Positions 17,436 to 27,289 are shown, numbered from the stretch's first letter. The stretch: 64,000 nucleotides of DNA from Hyphomicrobiaceae bacterium (GCA_020638035.1 JACKJI010000011.1:5405-69404), one strand, 5' to 3'. The notes: a model not told the origin generated them from the letters alone. A program made the numbers and translations.

Positions 17436-19056
17436 TGCTTTCTCCCATCGGATTGCCGTGTGCGTCGAGAACTTCGGAGGCGGCCAGCGCATCGGCCAGA
17501 CGGCTTTCTTCCTTGTAGTAGAGGGCGCGGTCCCAGAACCGTGGGCGCGCGATGCCGGTCGAACGATGACGTCCTACCAGCTTCCCATTGGGGTCCTCGC
17601 CTATGATGTCATAGACAATCAGGTTCTGCAGCGTGACGACCTCGTCTTCCATGCCGACCACCTCGGTGACATGGGTTACCTTTCTCGAACCATCGCGCAG
17701 ACGCGAGGCCTGGATGATGACGTCGATCGAGCCGACGATCATCTCGCGAATGGTCTTAACCGGCAGTGCGAAACCACCCATCATGATCATGGATTCAAGT
17801 CGACTGATGGCTTCACGCGGGCTGTTGGCATGCAGCGTGCCCATCGAACCGTCATGGCCCGTATTCATTGCCTGCAGGAGATCGAAGGCCTCGGGTCCAC
17901 GGACCTCGCCGACGATGATTCGCTCAGGACGCATACGCAGACAGTTCTTGACGAGATCGCGCATCGTGATCTCGCCTTCGCCTTCAAGGTTCGGCGGGCG
18001 GGTTTCAAGGCGAACCACGTGTGGCTGCTGCAGCTGAAGCTCGGCGGAGTCCTCGCACGTGATGACACGCTCGTCGTGATCGATCGAACCGGTCAAGCAA
18101 TTGAGCAACGTCGTCTTGCCGGAACCGGTACCGCCGGAGATCAGAACGTTGCAGCGCACGCGTCCGATGATCTCCAGGATGGTCTTGGCTTGCGGCGTGA
18201 TCGAGTTGAACTTGACGAGCTGTTCGAGCCGCAACCGGTCCTTCTTGAACTTACGGATGGTGAGTGCCGGGCCATCAATAGACAGTGGCGGCGCGATCAC
18301 GTTGACACGGCTGCCATCGGGGAGACGCGCGTCGCAGATCGGGCTCGATTCGTCGACACGGCGGCCGACCTGGCTGACGATACGCTGACAGATGTTCATC
18401 AGCTGCGTATTGTCGGAGAACCTGACGTTGGTCTTCTGCACCTTGCCGCCGACCTCGATGTAGGTCGTATCAGCGCCATTGACCATGATGTCAGCGATGT
18501 CGTCGCGCGCCAGCAATGGCTCCAGGGGACCATAACCGAGCACGTCGTTGCAGATGTCTTCGAGCAGCTCTTCCTGCTCGGCAATCGACATGACAACGTT
18601 CTTGACCTGGATGATCTCGCTGACGATGTCGCGGATCTCCTCGCGCGCCGCCGCCGCATCGAGCTTGGCGAGCTGGGTCAGGTCGATCGTATCGATCAGC
18701 GCGTTGAAGACCGTCGTCTTGACGTCATAGTACTCTTCGGAGTGCCTACGCTGCGCTTCGCGTGCTTCTGCTCGCGACACCTCAGGCGCCGGTGCCGCTG
18801 GTGCCGGTGCTCGACGTGGCTCCTGCGCAGGCGCCTGCTGTGAGGCCGCCTGGACCGGCGCCTGCGGATGCGGTGCCGGACCTTGGCCATGCCCCTGGCC
18901 ATATCCGTGGCCCGGCCCCTGCGCTCCCTGTGCCGGAGGCGCCACGGGGACAGGTGGCGCACTCGGCGCCTGCTGCTGCGGCGCGCGCGGCTCTGCCTGT
19001 GGCTGGTGCGGAATCCGCCGCTGAGGTGCGCCGTCCGAAGAACGCCTTCCGAACAT
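17428..19056 (-). CDS. tadA: Tad pilus assembly ATPase TadA/CpaF
   Basis: A 542-residue secretion ATPase of the type II/IV family. After a low-complexity Pro/Gln/Ala/His-rich N-terminus (about residues 15-95) comes the helical domain and the ATPase core, with Walker A GGTGSGKTT near residue 310, an Asp box (RVITCEDSAELQL) and the GTLHANSP His-box. It powers Flp pilus extension. The low-complexity N-terminus is longer than needed for activity and resembles disordered linkers in other Rhizobiales CpaF proteins. It lies 12 bases downstream of cpaE. Confidence 0.92.
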   Translation of the reverse strand: MFGRRSSDGAPQRRIPHQPQAEPRAPQQQAPSAPPVPVAPPAQGAQGPGHGYGQGHGQGPAPHPQAPVQAASQQAPAQEPRRAPAPAAPAPEVSRAEAREAQRRHSEEYYDVKTTVFNALIDTIDLTQLAKLDAAAAREEIRDIVSEIIQVKNVVMSIAEQEELLEDICNDVLGYGPLEPLLARDDIADIMVNGADTTYIEVGGKVQKTNVRFSDNTQLMNICQRIVSQVGRRVDESSPICDARLPDGSRVNVIAPPLSIDGPALTIRKFKKDRLRLEQLVKFNSITPQAKTILEIIGRVRCNVLISGGTGSGKTTLLNCLTGSIDHDERVITCEDSAELQLQQPHVVRLETRPPNLEGEGEITMRDLVKNCLRMRPERIIVGEVRGPEAFDLLQAMNTGHDGSMGTLHANSPREAISRLESMIMMGGFALPVKTIREMIVGSIDVIIQASRLRDGSRKVTHVTEVVGMEDEVVTLQNLIVYDIIGEDPNGKLVGRHRSTGIARPRFWDRALYYKEESRLADALAASEVLDAHGNPMGESNG

Positions 19057-19068
19057 GGTGGTTACTCC

Positions 19069-20349
19069 TTAGCGCTTCAGCTTCAGCTTCTCGAGCAACG
19101 GTGCAAGGGCCGACTTCTTCTCCACGCGTGCCTCCTTGCGATGGGCAAGTGCCATCGCGATGTCACGGAAGAACGGCGCGGATTTCGCTTTGGGATTCAG
19201 TTCCTCGATCATCTGCCCGTTGTTGGCTGCCTGACCGAAGGTCTCGCTATCGAACTCGATGACCGCAGTGGCCTCGATGCCGAGCGCCTGCTCGAACTCG
19301 CGGACCGAAATTTCCGGCCGCTTCGGCATGCCGACCATGTTGATGACGAGATGCGGCGGCGAGTCGTTCTTCCGCGATCCTTTGAGCAGATCGATCACGT
19401 TCTTTGCGTTGCGCAGGTTGGCGAGGTCGGGTGCGGCGGTGATCACAACCTCGTCGGACTGCATGAGGATGCGTTTCGACCACGACGTCCATACGTGAGG
19501 CAGGTCGACGACAACGTAGGGTACGTTCTGGCGTGCAACGTCGAGGACCATGTCGCAGGATTCAGCCGACAGATCGTAGTCCCGGTCGAGCACAACGGGT
19601 GCCGCGAAGATCGAAAGATGCTCCGAACACTTCGTGAGAAGGCGATCGAGGAGGACTTCGTCCAAGCGCTCCGGGCTCGACAACGCCTCGGCGATGCCCT
19701 GCACGGGATCCTGGTTGAAATCGAGCCCCGTCGTACCGAAGGCCAGGTCGAGGTCTGCGATGATAACGTTGGAGGATAGCGCTTCGGAGAGTGTCCAGGA
19801 AACGTTGTGGCAGATCGTCGAAGAGCCGACACCTCCCTTGGCGCCAACGAAGCTCAGCACGTGGCCGACTGGATCTGAGTCCGGATCGTTATAGAGGTTG
19901 GAGATTCCTTCCATCACCTGCAGGGGCGACGTCGGCGCGATAAGGTATTCACTTACGCCGCGCTTCAGCAGCTCGCGGTAGAGGATGACGTCGTTGGCGT
20001 GCCCAGCCACGATGACCTTGGTACCTGCATCGCAGCACTCGGCCAGCCTGTCGAGCTCCGTCAGCACCTGGTTCCGCGGCAACCGCGATTCCACGATGAT
20101 GAGATTTGGTGTCGGGCTCTCCTGGTAATGGGCGACTGCCGCACTAATCCCGCCCATGTGGATCGAGACGTGCGCCTTCGTCAGGCGCCGGTCCTCGGCT
20201 GCCACCTGCAGCGTCTCTGCCATCTGCGGCGTCTCGCAGAAGCACTGGATCGAGATCCGCGGAATGGGACGCGCCCGGTCCGGGCCACCCGTCGAGCCGA
20301 CTCCAGAATCGTCCTGATAGTCGTATGCGGCGACGTCTTGACCAGACAT
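19069..20349 (-). CDS. cpaE: Pilus localisation ATPase CpaE/TadZ
   Basis: A 426-residue protein with an N-terminal receiver-like domain (about residues 30-150) that lacks a clear phosphorylation site, followed by a ParA/MinD-type ATPase domain. The deviant Walker A is GAKGGVGSST, typical for CpaE. CpaE/TadZ positions the pilus machine at the cell pole. Gene order cpaD-cpaE-tadA matches known tad/cpa operons. Confidence 0.88.
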   Translation of the reverse strand: MSGQDVAAYDYQDDSGVGSTGGPDRARPIPRISIQCFCETPQMAETLQVAAEDRRLTKAHVSIHMGGISAAVAHYQESPTPNLIIVESRLPRNQVLTELDRLAECCDAGTKVIVAGHANDVILYRELLKRGVSEYLIAPTSPLQVMEGISNLYNDPDSDPVGHVLSFVGAKGGVGSSTICHNVSWTLSEALSSNVIIADLDLAFGTTGLDFNQDPVQGIAEALSSPERLDEVLLDRLLTKCSEHLSIFAAPVVLDRDYDLSAESCDMVLDVARQNVPYVVVDLPHVWTSWSKRILMQSDEVVITAAPDLANLRNAKNVIDLLKGSRKNDSPPHLVINMVGMPKRPEISVREFEQALGIEATAVIEFDSETFGQAANNGQMIEELNPKAKSAPFFRDIAMALAHRKEARVEKKSALAPLLEKLKLKR

Positions 20350-20407
20350 ATTTTGCTTCTCCTGGATGCGTGGTCTTTGTCTTCAGGCGTGAAAGTGGCA
20401 CTGAGGG

Positions 20408-21154
20408 CTATTCGCCGCCGCTTTTGGTCGTTCTGATGCGCTCGTCATTGGTCTTCTGCGAACCGGTGGTCTCGCCACGGATGTACTTTCCGTAGACGGC
20501 ATCGCGCCGCTCGCTCAGACGGTCGGTCATCGTGCGCGGTCCGAGCAGGTCGGCCGGATTTGCAACCTGCATGGCGAAGTTGCGCTGCGTGGCGCAGCCG
20601 AAGTTCGCATAGGGCGTGTTGCCGGGATCGTTTGCGAGATTGGTCGGCCAGATGCCGCACTCGGGTGCCTCCGCGACATAGCGCATATACGAGATGCGGA
20701 CCGGCGCATGCCCCTTGCTGGCCTGATAAGGCTCAACAGAGATCGCAGCATCGCCAAAGCCCAGCTCCGTGAGGATCGTGCGGATCTGGTGAACGGCCTG
20801 CATGGCCGAAACCTCGTTGCTTGTGCCGCTCGGTGCAGCGATCACGAGACGGCTGTTGCCCGTATCGCTCACCCTGTATCGAGTTGCGAAGTCGAGCACA
20901 TCGGCCCGCTGCGCCGGCGACAGTCCGTAAGAGCCGCGGGACACCTCCAATGAGAGGGTCGAGGGCTTCTGGGACACGAGGATCGGATGCGCTTCAGAGG
21001 GGTCTACGAGCGACCAGCCTGCCACGCGAGCGCCGTCATCACCGTGCTTGCATGCGGCGAGGATAACCGCCAGCCCACATAGGCAGATCGTCTTCAGAGC
21101 GGGGCCTGGCAAGCAGGATGTGGCGTGACGGGTCATTTTGGACATGTCCTTCAT
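20408..21154 (-). CDS. cpaD: Pilus assembly lipoprotein CpaD
   Basis: A 248-residue protein of the CpaD family. A lipoprotein signal is visible: basic N-terminus, hydrophobic segment, and lipobox LAAC with the acylated cysteine near residue 35. CpaD is thought to assist the CpaC secretin in the outer membrane. The C-terminal part has the CGIWPTNLANDP and NFGCATQRN motifs typical of the family. It lies 21 bases after the stop of the truncated cpaC. Confidence 0.86.
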   Translation of the reverse strand: MKDMSKMTRHATSCLPGPALKTICLCGLAVILAACKHGDDGARVAGWSLVDPSEAHPILVSQKPSTLSLEVSRGSYGLSPAQRADVLDFATRYRVSDTGNSRLVIAAPSGTSNEVSAMQAVHQIRTILTELGFGDAAISVEPYQASKGHAPVRISYMRYVAEAPECGIWPTNLANDPGNTPYANFGCATQRNFAMQVANPADLLGPRTMTDRLSERRDAVYGKYIRGETTGSQKTNDERIRTTKSGGE

Positions 21155-21175
21155 TCGAGTTCTCCACCACGTCCG

Positions 21176-22537
21176 TTATTCGACGATGAAGCCGTAATCA
21201 CCCTTGAGATCACCCACCGGCGCTTCGGAGCTGCGTCCGTAGATCGCGTTGAGGTGTCCCAGGAGATTGGCTTTCCGGTCACTTGCGTTGGCCAGGCCGT
21301 CGATCGGCTTCGCCAGGTTCTTGCGGGCGGTCGGCTGCACCAGGTAAGGCGTCACAATCACGACCAGCTCTGTCTCCTGCTTAATGAAGTCGCGGCTGCG
21401 GAACAGCGTGCCGAGAACCGGAAGATCCTTCAGGCCCGGGAACCCGTCGATGTTCTGGCGCACGTCATTGGACAGCAGGCCGGCCATTGCCAGGGAGCCA
21501 CCTGACGGAAGCTCGATCGTCGACTTGGCAGCGCGCTTCTTGAGAGCCGGGATGGAGATTGCGGACAGCGTAACAGCACCGTTGTTCGTGAGCTCGGAAA
21601 CCTCTGTCTCGATCTTCAGGCTGATGCGGCCTTCTGACATGACGATCGGGGTGAACGCCACACCGACACCGAACTCCTTGTAAGTCACAGAGAGCTGACC
21701 CGTGTTGTCGACGACGGGAACCGGATACTCACCACCGGCCAGGAACTTTGCCGTTTCGCCGGAGATGGCCGTCAGGTTCGGCTCGGCCAGGGTGCGGATG
21801 AGGCCATCGCGTTCCAGCGCGCGGATCGCGTGGGACACCGACTGATTACCATTGCTGAAGCCGCCGTTAAGGCCGCTGTTGCCAAAGGAGTCTTCGCCGG
21901 GCCCCTGATTGTAGATGCACATGGCGCCGGCAACACCACAGGCCTGCTTATCGTCCGACTTGAGGTTGATGCCGGGGATGGGAAGAGTGCCTAGACCGGC
22001 AGCTGCGGTCAGCGGAAGCGCGTTCTCGGTCAACAGTGTCGTGGAGAAGTTGCCTGCATTGATCGTCGCGCCGAGGTTGATGCCCATCTGTTTCATCACA
22101 GACCGCTGGATCTCGGCCACCGTCACCCGCAGCATCACCTGCTCCTCGCCCTCAACCTGCAGCAGGTTGATGACGGCCTCGTCGGCAAGATCCTTGGAAA
22201 AGTTCTTGATCGCAGCGCCCTCCGCTGCTTGTGCCGTCTTCGTATCGTATTCGACGGTGACGAACTGCTTGGCGATGTTGGAGGCGCGCGTGGAATCTGC
22301 CGGGTTTCGCACGCTACCGGTCAGGATCACGGTCTGGTTGAGCATCTCAACCTTGATGCGCGAACCCTGGATGATGCGGTTCAGAAGATCCTCAAGGCCG
22401 CCCGTCTCGCGCTCGACATAAAGCTCAAAGGTGGCGAGCTGCTCTCCATCGGCGCCGAAGAAGAAGGCATTCGCCTCGCCGATCCTGCGTGCCAGAAGGA
22501 ACACGCGATTGGAACTCAGCACTACGGCGTCCATCAC
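21176..22537 (-). pseudogene. cpaC: Secretin CpaC/RcpA, 5' end lost next to an IS3 element
   Basis: The frame encodes 453 residues from a GTG at 22537: a partial N-terminal domain, a BON-like repeat (about residues 45-75) and a complete secretin core with the VPVVDNTG and TPIVMSEGRI motifs. In-frame codons upstream to about 22600 continue the family pattern (LVSNPQVMDAVV), but the frame then runs into the IS end. Signal peptide and first part of the N-domain are missing, so export to the outer membrane is unlikely. No candidate for the missing 5' part was seen on the far side of the IS. The GTG has no clear ribosome binding site. Confidence 0.75.
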
Positions 22538-22629
22538 CTGGGGATTGGATACGAGTGTCCGTCGTCGAATGCTTTGAGACAGTTTGCGGCGTGAGGGACG
22601 GGAGGCTCCGGGTCAATTTGGGTTGAAGT

Positions 22630-23610
22630 TTAAGCTGCGGATTTGAAGTGGGTCAATCTTCGGTGTCGGATGGTCTTGCGTTTGATCTTCTCCCTCATGG
22701 TCAGGATTTTATGCCCGCGCCCAAAGTAGACATCAGCCGGTGTCAGATTTCCCAGGCTCTCGTGATAGCGCGCGTGATTGTAGTGCTCGACGAAGTGGCG
22801 CACGGCGCGCTCGAGATCGCCAGGTAGGTAGTAGTTTTCGAGCAGGATGCGGTTCTTGAGCGTCTGATGCCAGCGCTCGATCTTGCCCTGGGTCTGCGGA
22901 TGAAGCGGAGCGCCGCGGACATGGCTCATGCCGTTGGCGTCGATCCATTCGGCGAGTTCGCTGGCGATGTAGGACGGCCCGTTGTCGCTGAGCAGTTTTG
23001 GCTTGTGCAACACCCTGGCGCTGTCACAGCCTGAAGCCGTAAGGCCCAGTTCCAGCGTTTCGGTCACGTCCTGGGCCCGCATGGTCGTGCACAGCTTCCA
23101 GGCGATGATGTAACGGGAGAAGTCGTCGAGCACGGTCGACAGATAGACCCAGCCCCAGCCGATGATCTTGAAGTACGTGAAGTCGGTCTGCCAGAGCTGA
23201 TTGATCGCCGTCGTCTTGTCGCGGAACTCGTCCGCCGCCTTGATGACGATGAACGCCGGGCTGGTGATGAGATCGTGCGCCTTCAGCAGGCGATACACGG
23301 ACGCCTCGGACACGTAGTATCTGCGTGTATCCGTGAACTTGGCCGCCAGCTCGCGCGGGCTCATCTCCGGGCAATCGAGAGCCAGGTCAATGATCTCGGC
23401 CCGCACATCATCGGGGATGCGGTTCCACACCCGCGAGGGCGCCGACGACTTGTCTTGCAGCGCCTCGACGCCGCCCGAGCGATAGCGATCGTACCAGCGG
23501 TAGAACGAACCCGGCAGAATGCCCAACTTCTCGAGTGTGCGCCTGACGGGGAGATGCGACTGCTCGACGATGCGGATGATCTCGAGCTTTTCAGATGCGG
23601 GGTACCTCAT
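22630..23610 (-). CDS. IS3-family transposase OrfB (DDE integrase core)
   Basis: A 326-residue transposase with an N-terminal helix-turn-helix region and an rve integrase core. The catalytic residues are visible: Asp in WQTDFTYF, Asp in LLSDNGPSY and Glu in KIERWHQT. The ATG overlaps the orfA stop by four bases (23607-23610), so expression is by translational coupling and does not require the programmed frameshift common in IS3 elements. It appears intact. Confidence 0.9.
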   Translation of the reverse strand: MRYPASEKLEIIRIVEQSHLPVRRTLEKLGILPGSFYRWYDRYRSGGVEALQDKSSAPSRVWNRIPDDVRAEIIDLALDCPEMSPRELAAKFTDTRRYYVSEASVYRLLKAHDLITSPAFIVIKAADEFRDKTTAINQLWQTDFTYFKIIGWGWVYLSTVLDDFSRYIIAWKLCTTMRAQDVTETLELGLTASGCDSARVLHKPKLLSDNGPSYIASELAEWIDANGMSHVRGAPLHPQTQGKIERWHQTLKNRILLENYYLPGDLERAVRHFVEHYNHARYHESLGNLTPADVYFGRGHKILTMREKIKRKTIRHRRLTHFKSAA

Positions 23611-24011
23611 GCCTCGTCTCCCCCATCCTCGCTCATGCTTTTTTTGAGCAGGCGGAGTTCGAGGGCCTGCTCGGCGACAACCTCCTTCAACTGCTGGGCC
23701 TCGCGGCGCAGGTCCTTGACCTCGTTCGTGGTCGCGGCCCGCGCCGTGTCGCCGGCGAGGCGGCGTTTGCCGGCTTCCAGGAACTCTTTCGACCAGCTGT
23801 AGTAGAGGCTTTCTGCGATCCCCTCACGCCGGCACAACTCGGCGATCGTGACCTCGCCACGCAGACCGTCCAGCACGATGCGAATTTTTTCTTCGGCCGA
23901 ATACTGTTTGCGCGTCGCCCGCCGAATGTCGCGAACCAGTCGCTCCGACGGTCTCTGGCCCCCGCCTCCTGGGCCGCCTGGTGGATTTTGGGACGAGGAT
24001 TTCCGAATCAT
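23607..24011 (-). CDS. IS3-family transposase OrfA
   Basis: A 134-residue protein with an HTH_Tnp_1-type helix-turn-helix (about residues 35-85: YSAEEKIRIVL, then IAELCRREGIAESLYYSWSK) and a C-terminal coiled coil likely to form a leucine-zipper dimer. The N-terminus is Pro/Gly-rich. It binds the IS ends together with OrfB. The gene is intact. Confidence 0.88.
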   Translation of the reverse strand: MIRKSSSQNPPGGPGGGGQRPSERLVRDIRRATRKQYSAEEKIRIVLDGLRGEVTIAELCRREGIAESLYYSWSKEFLEAGKRRLAGDTARAATTNEVKDLRREAQQLKEVVAEQALELRLLKKSMSEDGGDEA

Positions 24012-24194
24012 CTGCGCTCCTTCCAGTCGCTTCGATGATCCCGAAATCCTCCAGTCTTCAAGACGCTAAATCTGACTCACAGGTGATGATGGCGGACAGA
24101 ATGCTACGTGTTTGGAGTGTAGCGACCGCTTGAAAGCCGCTTTCGCGATACTATTCTCATACGGATTATGCCAACGATTGAGTGAGAAAAGACA

Positions 24195-24794
24195 ATGGGA
24201 CGCCGGTCGGTCCACACACCGGACGAATTGCGAGAACACATTATCAGAGCCGCTACCGAGCTGATCACCACGTCGGGGCTATCGGGCCTTTCGGCGCGCG
24301 AAGTGGCCCGGCGGATCGGCTACTCGCCGGGCACCATCTATAACGTTTTTGTCAATCTCGACGATCTCATCCTCACCATCGAGGCGCGGATGCTCGACGA
24401 TCTCGACAAGACCCTGGAGGCCATTCCGAAGGGGCCCGATTCGCGCGAGCACCTGTTGCGTCTGGCCGAGGCCTACCTCAACTTCACGCACGAGAATCCC
24501 AGGCTCTGGAACTTGCTGTTCGAGCATCACCTGCCGGCCGGCGTCGATGTTCCCGCGGCCTACCTCGAAAAGCTCGAAGGGCTACTGGCGCGCATCGAGG
24601 ATGCCCTGCGCCCACTCGCCAATACGACCGACGAGGACGAGGTGAAGCGCCGCTCCCGCGTACTGTGGGCCGGTGTCCACGGCATCACGTCACTCTCAAC
24701 CGCCGACAAGCTGTCGACCGTCACTGCCGAGGCTGCCTGGCCGCTGGTACGCGATCTCGTGGAGACCTATCTCGCAGGGCTCGTACCTCGTTGA
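24195..24794 (+). CDS. TetR/AcrR family transcriptional regulator
   Basis: A 199-residue regulator with an N-terminal TetR helix-turn-helix (about residues 12-58, LSAREVARRIGYSPGTIYNVF) and an all-helical ligand domain of the type with a conserved WAGVHG segment. The target is unknown. It lies 113 bases beyond the IS and convergent to a YdjM-like gene, so its former neighbours may have been lost in the IS rearrangement. Confidence 0.85.
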   Translation: MGRRSVHTPDELREHIIRAATELITTSGLSGLSAREVARRIGYSPGTIYNVFVNLDDLILTIEARMLDDLDKTLEAIPKGPDSREHLLRLAEAYLNFTHENPRLWNLLFEHHLPAGVDVPAAYLEKLEGLLARIEDALRPLANTTDEDEVKRRSRVLWAGVHGITSLSTADKLSTVTAEAAWPLVRDLVETYLAGLVPR

Positions 24795-24847
24795 GACCAC
24801 ATGGACGCGCGCCCGGGCTGAACACCTACTGACCTTTCGAGGAGTGC

Positions 24848-25678
24848 TCACTTCGAGTCGGCCTGGGACGTCGGGGGCAGAGTGCCCGTTGTAATCGGGC
24901 TGGCGCTGGTCGCGTCAGGGCCTTGCGCCGCGGCGCTCCGCCCGGACGCCTGATGGATCTGCGGGATGATGCCGAACCACTTCCCCTGCGGCAGCAGGCG
25001 CTGATTGAGACCGGCCCATAATTGCCGTTGCGATATGCCCTCGACGAACGTCGTTGTGGGCGGAGTTAGCGCGAGGGCACCCACGGCCGCGACGGCCATC
25101 GCAATGGAGGCTGCACGGTAGCGTGCATCAAAGATCTTGAGCGCGGTGCCGAACGAAGACTTGATGCGTTGGTTCATCACGTCGACGGAATAAATCTCGT
25201 CGAGCACGAGATGCTGGACGTAGCCCAGGAAGAGGAAAGCAGCGCCAAGCCACGCGACTCCCTCGTGGCGCCCCAGCACGTAATAGAGCGTGACAGCCGT
25301 GACCGCCGACAGGAACACACCCGCAATCAGCGAATGCCATACGCCGCGGTGCACTGACAGCCGGTGAAACAGTCCATGCAAGCCGTAGCGTACGACGACC
25401 AGCGTGCCGAGCCACAGGATCATGAGCTCGATCACCGAGAACTTTTCGGCGAACGCGAACAGCACCACGAACGAGGCAAACACGCCGAGACCGGCAAACA
25501 TCGTTTTACTAGCCCGCGAATCCTTCAGGTCAATGTCAGGAAGGACGGACCCGAGCACTCCGGCAAGTGTCACAGTGACGAGGTTCTCCGGCGCCACCAC
25601 ATCGGCGGCTAGCGTCAGAGTTGCAAGCACACCTGCCTGCACCGTGCCCGCACCGATGTGCGTCGTGAAATTCGCCAT
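24848..25678 (-). CDS. YdjM/DUF457-type membrane metal-dependent hydrolase
   Basis: A 276-residue membrane protein. The N-terminal MANFTTHIGAG and the SVLPDIDLKDSRASKT segment near residue 48, with HRLSVHRGVWHSL later, are the His/Asp motifs of the YdjM family of predicted metal-dependent hydrolases. The C-terminal 60 residues are low complexity. I chose ATG 25678 because GGAAGGG lies about eight bases upstream and the family motif starts at once. The physiological role of the family is poorly known. Confidence 0.78.
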   Translation of the reverse strand: MANFTTHIGAGTVQAGVLATLTLAADVVAPENLVTVTLAGVLGSVLPDIDLKDSRASKTMFAGLGVFASFVVLFAFAEKFSVIELMILWLGTLVVVRYGLHGLFHRLSVHRGVWHSLIAGVFLSAVTAVTLYYVLGRHEGVAWLGAAFLFLGYVQHLVLDEIYSVDVMNQRIKSSFGTALKIFDARYRAASIAMAVAAVGALALTPPTTTFVEGISQRQLWAGLNQRLLPQGKWFGIIPQIHQASGRSAAAQGPDATSASPITTGTLPPTSQADSK

Positions 25679-26296
25679 GATTACACCCTTCCCGCAGCTC
25701 GTGTTCCTGCTCGGCAACTTAGCTTTCGATCCGTGCCCGGAATCGTGAGATGACGAAAGCAAGGCGGCCGCACGCCCCGTGGAAATTTGCGTCTTGGGCA
25801 CATATCTCGACCATCACCTAGGCAATACGCACATGGCCGGCCCGGCAGCTCCCGCGACCAACCGTCCTGTCAGCCGACACGATTCGCGCGCCGCAGGGGA
25901 GCCGCCCTGGCCGCTTCCTGGTGGATAACGGTCCGGTTCGACCGCAGACGGGCGGGACGCGCGACGGCCATACGACTTGGTCGGCCCCCACCGTGCCCCA
26001 GTTGAGGACGGCCGGAGCGCATGGACAGCATGCCGGTGTATTTCGCGCAGTCTGTGCCGGCGGCGAACCTGGCGTGGGCACCTGGATCGTGGCTGCGTTC
26101 GTCGTCCCACAGCACAAACGCGACAATCAGGCCTGTTCCAGAGCACAGCACGTGAGGCGACCACCAGCGAATTGGCAAAGAGCTGCAAGCGCAGTGCGTC
26201 CTACGCTTCGAATTCGCGATATCAAGGCTGGACGGGCCCCGGCGTTCAGGGGTACTGCCATCAGCAAGTTCACCGGCCAGCTTCCAGGCAGCAGGC
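25679..26296. other. 618-base region without a recognised gene
   Basis: Several overlapping frames are open on both strands, but all products are Arg/Pro/Ser-rich and none matches a family I know. The region separates a minus-strand gene from a plus-strand gene, so it holds two promoters. Its length is unusual for this compact window, and degraded gene remnants are possible. Confidence 0.5.
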
Positions 26297-27241
26297 ATGA
26301 TGTCGACCCACACGTCACAGCCGCGCTCTTCGCGCGCCCAGACACTCGCCGCCGGCTCGATCGCCGTCGCGATCATTGTCATGGGCATCAAGTACCTCGC
26401 CTATCTCAAGACCGGCTCGGTTGCGCTCTACTCCGACGCTCTGGAGAGCATCGTCAACGTCGTCACCGCCGTCGCCGCGCTTGTCGCGATCCGCATCGGC
26501 ATGCGCCCGCCGGACACCAACCATCCGTTCGGCCATCACAAGGCAGAGTACCTGTCTGCTGTGCTGGAAGGCGCGCTGATCGTCATTGCCGCAATCCTGA
26601 TCCTGCGCGAGGCCTATGATGCCTTCCTCTCGCCACGCATGCTCGACGAGCCGGCGCTCGGCCTTGCCATCAACGGTCTCGCCACGGCACTCAATGCGGG
26701 TTGGGCGATGCTGCTCATCCGCGCCGGGCGGGCCTGGACGTCCCGAGCTCTCGTCGCCGACGGCCAGCACATCCTCGCCGACGTCGTCACCTCGGTCGGC
26801 GTCTTCGTCGGCCTCGTGCTCGCAACTCTGACGGGCTGGTCGATCCTCGACCCCCTGCTTGCCTGCGCTGTCGCCATCAACATTCTCTGGACCGGCTACA
26901 AGGTGGCCATGGAATCGATCAGCGGCCTCCTCGACGAGCGCGCCTCGCCTGACATCGAGGAGCGTATCCGCGCCACGATCACCGCCAACGGCCACGGCGC
27001 ACTGGAAGCGCACGATATCCGCACGCGCCACGCCGGCCGCATGACGTTCATCGAGTTCCACCTGGTGGTACCCGGGAGAATGACGGTCGCCGATGCGCAC
27101 GCGATCTGCGATCGGCTCGAAGATGCCATAGAGGCCGAACTGGTCGACGCCGACGTCGTCATACATGTCGAGCCTGACGAGAAGGCAAAACCCGACGTGT
27201 CCATCGCCATCAACGGGGACGGCGGCAACGGAACCGGTTGA
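26297..27241 (+). CDS. Cation diffusion facilitator (FieF/CzcD-like) efflux protein
   Basis: A 314-residue protein with six predicted helices and a cytoplasmic C-terminal domain (about residues 210-295). Metal-site residues are in helix 2 (YSDALESIVN) and helix 5 (HILAD, an HxxxD motif). The helix 2 pattern D-x-x-x-S differs from the usual D/HxxxD, so metal choice (Zn, Fe or Mn) is open. It likely exports divalent metal in exchange for protons. A second ATG lies one codon downstream. Confidence 0.85.
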   Translation: MMSTHTSQPRSSRAQTLAAGSIAVAIIVMGIKYLAYLKTGSVALYSDALESIVNVVTAVAALVAIRIGMRPPDTNHPFGHHKAEYLSAVLEGALIVIAAILILREAYDAFLSPRMLDEPALGLAINGLATALNAGWAMLLIRAGRAWTSRALVADGQHILADVVTSVGVFVGLVLATLTGWSILDPLLACAVAINILWTGYKVAMESISGLLDERASPDIEERIRATITANGHGALEAHDIRTRHAGRMTFIEFHLVVPGRMTVADAHAICDRLEDAIEAELVDADVVIHVEPDEKAKPDVSIAINGDGGNGTG

Positions 27242-27289
27242 GGCTGTTCACCATGCTATGGGCTCGCGACAACGCCGTCACGAGTGGCT

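Larger units (their letters stand above)
22608..24081 (-). mobile_element. IS3-family insertion sequence
   Basis: A roughly 1.47-kb element carrying orfA and orfB. Imperfect inverted ends are visible: GGGTCAATTTGGG near 22610 against GAGTCAGATTTAG on the complement near 24079. Exact ends are uncertain by a few bases. I could not find a target-site duplication for any plausible pair of ends. With the missing 5' part of cpaC, this suggests recombination between IS copies or a deletion next to the element, not a simple insertion. Confidence 0.75.

Noticed and set aside
17353..18843. Plus-strand ORF of 496 codons opposite tadA
   Set aside because: Antisense shadow of the CpaF ATPase; product is Asp/Arg-rich without motifs.
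22600..24090. Target-site duplication of the IS3 element
   Set aside because: I compared 3-5 base flanks for several plausible ends and found no matching pair.
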